From NCBI GenBank assembly GCA_039707465.1, contig CM077645.1, positions 163,980,003 through 164,044,002 on the forward strand: 64,000 bases of DNA, given 5' to 3'. Each line of letters starts with the position of its first letter. The stretch's first letter is position 1. The position numbers were made by a program, and so were the translations under genes. The DNA is from Rhabdophis nuchalis. Its lineage: Eukaryota > Chordata > Lepidosauria > Squamata > Natricidae. A model generated the notes under the pieces. It had not been told where the DNA came from and made no database searches. It was given only the letters and a program-made list of their open reading frames with translations. Below are positions 58,254 to 64,000 of the stretch, piece after piece.

Positions 58254-58690
58254 TTATTTGCGGGACTGTCTCCTACCACACACCTCCCTTCGACTGATCC
58301 ATTCCCACAGGGAGGGCCTTCTCAGGGTACTGTCTGCCGGGCAATGCCGGCTGGCTGCCCCCAGGGGAAGAACCTTCTCTGTGGCAGGCCCAGCCCTCTG
58401 GAATAACCTACCCCCGAACTTCGTACCACCACGGACCTTCGCCTCTTCCACCGATTACTCAAGACCCACTTTTTTCATCTAGCCAGCCTAGCTTAGATCC
58501 TGAGGCAATTTTTACAGACTTAGTTAGGGATTTTAACTTTTTATTAATTTTAATTATATTTTAGCGTTATGTTTGTTTGTATTATAGTCTGGTTATTTGT
58601 ACTCTTTTAAACCTTCCTGTGCACCGCCCTGAGTCCCATTGGGGAGATAGGAGCGGTATAGAAATGGAATAAAATCAAAATAAAATCAAA
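58254..58690 (+). mobile_element. L2 LINE 3' fragment
   Basis: YLRDCLLPHTSLRLIHSHRE, then GLLRVLSAGQCRLAAPRG and FSVAGPALWNNLPPN, then a one-base shift before the last codons. The 3' end is GCACCGCCCTGAGTCCC and GAGCGGTATAGAAATGG with (AAAATC)n. It is shorter than the 56620 copy. Confidence 0.85.
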
Positions 58691-58694
58691 ATAC

Positions 58695-58728
58695 TAATAC
58701 AGAATAGAGTTGGAAGGGATCTTGGAGG
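58695..58728 (-). mobile_element. CR1 3'-terminal scrap
   Basis: CAGAATAGAGTTGGAAGGGA then TCTTGGAGG, the complement of the CR1 3' end. It is cut off by the element that starts at 58729. Confidence 0.65.
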
Positions 58729-58790
58729 CAGTGACGTGCGGTGAAGTTTATGGCTGGTGAGGCACTGACATCATCACAATCAGATTTACA
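58729..58790. mobile_element. Left end of a hAT-like element
   Basis: CAGTGACGTGCGGTGAAGTT then CTGGTGAGGCACTGACATC. This start occurs in a common squamate DNA element by my recollection. No matching right end was found here. Confidence 0.4.
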
Positions 58791-58869
58791 AATATTAAAA
58801 TCCTACAAATTATCTTATCCAATATTTGATTGGCAGCAGTTAATGGGTTATGTTTAAAGTCTCATATCA

Positions 58870-59295
58870 GCATTCTTTACACTTTCTCAACTTACAATTG
58901 TTCATTTAACGACTATTCAAAGTTACACCACTGAAAAAAGTGACTTAAAACCGTTTTTCACTTATGACCATTGCAGCATCCCCATGGACACATGATCAAA
59001 GTTCAGATGCTTGGCAACTGGTTCATATTTATGATGGTTGCAGTGTCCTGGAGTCACATGATCACTTTGTGAAACCATTTGACATTTTGCAACCTTCTGA
59101 CAGTAGACAAGCAAAGTCAAGGGAGGAAGCCAGATTCACTTAACAACCGTGTTAGTAACTTAACACCTGCAGTGATTCACTTAACAACTGCAACAAGAAA
59201 AGTCGTAGAGTAGGGCAAAATTCACTTAACCGTCTTACTGTGCAAAATAAAATTTTAGGTTCAATTGTGGTCATAGGTTCAGGACTACCTGTCTC
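58870..59295. mobile_element. Tigger-like non-autonomous DNA transposon
   Basis: The left part reads CTCAACTTACAATTG and GTTCATTTAACGAC. The right end reads GTTCAGGACTACCTG, which pairs poorly with the decayed left end. The interior includes GCAGCATCCCCATGGACACA, CAGATTCACTTAACAACCG and CACTTAACAACTGCAAC. I recognise this as a very common squamate element with CAGGTAGTCCTCGACTTAC-type ends. There is no transposase. Confidence 0.6.
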
Positions 59296-59775
59296 CTATT
59301 AAAACATGACAAATGATCATCATGAAGGGGGGACTGTGACATCTTTGATCTTTTTGCAATTGCATAGAAAATAGTGAGAATTAATATTCTACTTCAGTTC
59401 TACTTGGAAATGAACAGCTGTCAGTAATAAAGTTTAGCAGGGAATGGCATACACTGTTGAAAACATATCGTCCCCTACAACTGTGGGTAGAAGTTTTGGA
59501 ATATATTTAAGGCAAGTTAAATATTAATAATTAATTTAATATATGTTGCCTTCACTGGATGTTTGCATAAGCCGTTGACTAAGGAACATTTCTAATACAG
59601 ACATATTCATGTTGACCTGCAAAAGTTGCTTCAGGTGAAGGTTTCTCCATATTTAATTCAGAGTGGAGGATGAGGAGAGATGAAAGGCAAAGGGGAGGAG
59701 GAATTCCTACACTTTCCCCCAGGGTATCCCTCAGCAGTATGCTTAAAGCCCTCAATGACAGGTAATTATAATTCA
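59296..59775. other. No gene recognised
   Basis: Nothing recognised. Confidence 0.4.
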
Positions 59776-59832
59776 CAATTGCCACTACTGGTTCGGGTGA
59801 ACCAGCCCAAACCAGCTGAATACCACCTCTGA
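59776..59832. mobile_element. Right end of a hAT element
   Basis: ACTACTGGTTCGGGTGAACC then AATACCACCTCTG, the right-end class seen inside 4341-4702. No left end was found nearby. Confidence 0.55.
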
Positions 59833-61955
59833 TGCTATGGCAGCAAACAAGTCTTGATAACTGTAAAAATTCCATACGTCTTAACTCTCTTCTTTTATTT
59901 ACGCACAGGACAAACCTAGAGCATGTTTAATATGCCCAAATCAAGAAAAAGTTTATACAGGTTTATATGGGAAGATGGCAGAAAAAAACATTGATGAAGC
60001 ATTATAAAAATGACATCAACAAGAAACAGAGTGATATGCTAATCTCTAAACTGCAAAATTCAAATACATACTGTAAGAGTATATAATATACTTAATAATG
60101 TAAGCAACGTTTAAAGTACTAAACAATCTTTTCTAATTCAGCAATAATGTTAACCTACTTTCTGCGCAAGTGCCATTATCTGTACTGGTATAATAATGTT
60201 CTTTGCAATGTGAAGCACTCCGCGTCTATAACCTATTAATCTTTTTCTTTATCAGTCATTAGCTGACATACATTACATAGAAATAAAAAGTGGTTACGGT
60301 TTAGAAGTTAAACACATACTAGAGCTCATGATGGAATAACAGATTTTCTGCATTAGTTTCCTGGCTATGCAAGATCATACACAGTTGTGAACAGTTGGTG
60401 CATCTTTGTTATTTGTATTTTTGCCTCTCCTGAGAAGAAGCAATAAAGAAAGTTGCTGCAATGGCTATTTACATTAATATATGGACTCTGGAGTTTTGCC
60501 AAGAGAGCTTCCCCCCCCCCCCACTTAGATGTCTAATTACTTGAATTGTTTTGTTTCCTCAGCCATTCCGAAATGCTAATCAACCACCATTAGATGCCAA
60601 ATGCTAAAGGTCATCTGTGGATTTCAAAAATAAATCTGATTTAATGCTATCAATGAAACAATGCAAGCTATTTTAGCTTTTTAGGAAGGGCAGTTAGTAG
60701 TACTGTGGAGCACAATGTCACCAGCTGGAAATAATAGTTGATTTTGTAGATGTCGGAAATTTTTATACTTTCAACAACAGAATAGCTCACAAGGCAAGTG
60801 ACCTTAGTAGCAAAGCAGAAATATTAGTGTCTGCTCCTACTGTCAGCTGCTGAAGATGTATTATTGGAGAAAATTCAAAATGTCCCACCGTTGCTGTATT
60901 GCAGAAGGTAATCATGTTATTAAGGTTCATGCATTGCTTTAGATATACCTTAGCTATACAAGGCAGAAGGACAAAGGGAGTCTCTCTCTCGCTCTCTTTT
61001 CCCCCTCCCTCTCTCTTCTCCTCTCCCACCGTCACTCTCTTATGGAAGAAATTATATTCCACCTCCCTCTTTTATTTCAAAAAGTAAACTCGGCACTTGG
61101 ACTTCCTTCAAAAAAACACAGAGCAATAGATATGGATCCTTTATTTTTCCATATCATCATCAAAAATGATTTGATTGCACATACTCAATCAATGATCATA
61201 TTTGAAACTATTTTCTCAGAGCCAATATCTTTATAAGGAATTATTTATGTAGTAATTGCAACAGTGCACCACTGTGGTTGTGAATATCATGGTGCTCATA
61301 TGTACTTTGCTGCAGCTTTCAACAAACATTTCTTCCAAAGGTCTTCTGGCAAACTGTTCTCAAGATGCTTACATGTGAAGCACAGTGACAGCAGAACTGT
61401 GTTTACAAGAATGAGCTTAAAGCCAAAACAATATTCAAGTATTACAGTTCTATTTTATTTACAGCTCTAGATAACAGATAATACAATAATGCCATCCTAT
61501 ATTGTATGGTTCTGTGTTCTAATATCGCTATACATGGATCTGATTTCTAAGATCCTTCTCTCGGTTTCTGTCTCTCTGCCCAATCTATCTTTTCCCTTTT
61601 AAATTGTGTGGATAGAATTCTTTCCAATTTGAATAATTTCAAATCTGATCACTGGTGGCAGAATGGATACCAGCATGCTTGACTGCTTCTTGAAAGCTGA
61701 AGCTGTTGCCAAACACTAGGTTCCCTAGGAGATGGGGCAGAATATTTCCCTACCAGGTTTTCAACTTACTATGCACTAGCACTGATGATGTTACCATGTT
61801 TGGGTAATCAAATGTCTGCAAGAAAACTTTGAAGCTCAGAGAGCACCAAGGACCCCCCACGTCAATCCTGAGCTACAAATATTATCCCTTATTAGAGATA
61901 GGTATTTAAGGGTCATCTGAAAGAATATCAGTTCTGGATAGATGTTCTTCTAGAG
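59833..61955. other. No gene recognised
   Basis: Includes a C-run at 60511-60523 and a CT-rich stretch at 60980-61035. No gene or repeat family identified. Confidence 0.4.
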
Positions 61956-62088
61956 CAGGGACGTTCAATTCATATCATCACAGCAGCATCATATGATATA
62001 TCAGGACATCCCCCACTCGCTAAACTGGACATGGGCATGGCCAGAACATGACACATTTAGCCCATGGGCTGGGAGTTTGACAGCCCTA
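61956..62088. mobile_element. Short hAT element with exact 8-bp TSD
   Basis: CAGGGACGTTCAATTC on the left and GGGAGTTTGACAGCCCTA on the right, of the same class as 29125 and 44385. TTCTAGAG is duplicated exactly at 61948-61955 and 62089-62096. Confidence 0.9.
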
Positions 62089-62096
62089 TTCTAGAG

Positions 62097-64000
62097 GGTA
62101 GATGCCATGACAGAGAAGCTCTATTCTCTTGATCTGATAATACTGCTTAAGAGAAGGGATCTATAGCATATTGACTTTGACAGGATGAGCATAAACCATG
62201 GGAGAAAGGCAATCCCTCAAATAACAAATAACTTTAGGGGTGATGTCCAACCCTTTGAATTTTATATTTGTCCCATGAATGCAGATATGCTATTTTCTTT
62301 CTTCAGGTCATTATCAAGAGATTCTTCAATGCCTCTCCAATTTTGACTTGACCCTCTACCTAAATATTGAATTTTTTCAATTTCAAGTAAGAGATATGTA
62401 GAGGATGACATTTTATTTATAGAGACTGTGGTACATAACAAAATGGTTGAACTGCCCCTTTTCATATGCCCTGAGTAGGTACCCCCCACATTTGTTATTT
62501 CAATAAACACAATATATATTGCATACATCCAGAGGTCTAATATATTGTACAGTCTGATTTTTATTGATATGAGAAAGTTGATCTTCCCATGCTGCCTATT
62601 TAAATGAAACGTTTGATAATCTCAGATTTATTTTGGCTACGTATCTGTAAAGTAACTCCTACCAAAATAAAGAATTGCTCTTCATGCAAACATATACTCT
62701 ATAACTGCTTTGTCAATCTTCTTCTACTAAACTGGCTCAAAGTACTTTTTTTGTAAGCCCTTTGCTATTTAATCCAACAGATTTATATCTTTTCTGATAC
62801 TTTTTTTTTCTCTTTTACACACATGATATATAGACAGATTGATAGAAAATCAGGGGAAGGGGCAAATGTCAGCAAATCATTCTGAGAAGAGAAATAAATT
62901 GTTTGAGGTATAAAACTGTCTTGCAACAGCAAAAGTTGTGATGGCCTTAGGAAGAGTTTCATTTTCAGAGGAGATCTTCAAAATGGTATTGAGCTATTTT
63001 CGTTGTATATAGAGTGTCTCAAAATTGTTTCAAATTGTTAGCAGAAATAATCAGCTTGTACTGAAGATGAATAAGCCATGGCAAGTCTATGAATATCATT
63101 CACATGTATTTATTGATGTCTTCTTAGAACACCCCATTTGTGAATATTATAGAAAACAATGGCACAATTCTGGGAATATTTTTTTATTGAATAAGACTAC
63201 TTTGGTAGCAGATAAAGTGTTTCACTTATGCAGAACCCAAGTTTTCTAAAAGAAAAAGATGAAAGTGGATGAATAGATTTGCATAATTGGTTGCAATCAA
63301 ATGAAAACAATAAAATGAAGGTACCTACAATATATCGTGAAAATTATTTATTTAAAAAGAAAATTCTGAAATTCTGATAAAGTAATTAATAAGTAAAGTC
63401 AACTGGGGAATTATTATTTTTTTCTGACCCCATCTGCTTTTTAGAGTGTAGTTCCATTCAAGGTCTAAGTGTGACTTTCAGTTTGTATGTATGGAGTACA
63501 GTAATAGCTGCTTTGTAAAGTATTCAGAAATACCTCTTAGAGACTTCTAAGGTTCTCAGTAAAACAACATAAATTATTCTGTATTCACGTTAAATGGAGA
63601 TTTCCTAAATTAAAATATTTCCTAATAAATCATACACGTCCATGTTTAGTGTCAAAAATTATAAGAGCTTCTGTTTTAAGATGATGGACCTTGTGTCAAA
63701 CCTGGAAGCCATCTTTTGCATTTGGCTTTCAGACCTGCCACATTTAGTGCTGCGGGAAACAAGGAGGGGGGGATTGTATGGAGTGAGGTAGATATAGTCA
63801 AAATAACATTCCTTTCTCAGAGAGTCAAGGACATTTTGCCCTACACCTAGAGTGGCCTGACTGGGAGGCATATCCAGTTGGGACAGTGCTTGATTGGACT
63901 ATGTGATGGACATGTGGGTGCTGGGCAGGGACTTTAACTTTTGTTTGGGTGGGGAAAACCTGGAAACTTTCAGATTCGGGCTTTCCCAGATGAGATATCA
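62097..64000. other. No gene recognised
   Basis: AT-rich DNA to the window end, with no recognised gene, repeat or RNA. Confidence 0.4.

Overview
The window is repeat-dense, AT-rich vertebrate DNA, almost certainly from a squamate reptile and most likely a snake. Grounds: CR1 and L2-clade LINEs, tRNA-derived SINEs with a Bov-B-like 3' tail (Sauria-SINE type), L1 fragments, a Penelope-like element (PLE), many short hAT and Tigger-like non-autonomous DNA elements, and long (AT)n, (GT)n, (CTTT)n and (CT)n tracts. I found no host gene exon. Every coding stretch I could identify belongs to a transposable element.

Layout. 0-9 kb: SINEs, decayed L2 and CR1 pieces, hAT elements with exact 8-bp target duplications, and a minus-strand L1 ORF1-only fragment (HAL1-like). 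9.2-11.9 kb: a 5'-truncated L2 LINE with endonuclease and reverse transcriptase, broken by one frameshift and one stop. 12.3-17.9 kb: the most unusual region, an array of tRNA-headed repeats that each carry a hammerhead ribozyme, in both orientations, broken up by long dinucleotide tracts. A Penelope-like element with inverted terminal arms and a GIY-YIG nuclease ORF sits inside it. 18-36 kb: mostly single-copy-looking DNA with scattered decayed LINEs, hAT elements and SINEs. 36.2-39.5 kb: a CR1 LINE with a complete 955-residue ORF2 and the end of ORF1. 39.5-50 kb: SINEs, microsatellites, a microsatellite-rich hAT element and a three-level nest (L2 inside an L1 inside an older L1). 50-64 kb: L2 3' fragments, a SINE split by an L2, and otherwise unannotated DNA.

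The hammerhead array is the candidate undescribed system. At least six copies keep all conserved core bases. Stems I, II and III vary between copies in a compensatory way. The head-to-tail units are 345 and 346 bp, so a read-through transcript should cut itself into unit-length RNAs. Each unit also has an internal A/B-box-like pol III promoter just upstream of the ribozyme, and the two complete unit types examined have no run of four T on the ribozyme strand. This resembles the retrozyme, newt satellite and schistosome Sm-alpha class of hammerhead repeats. Whether this squamate family is already described I cannot tell without a database search.
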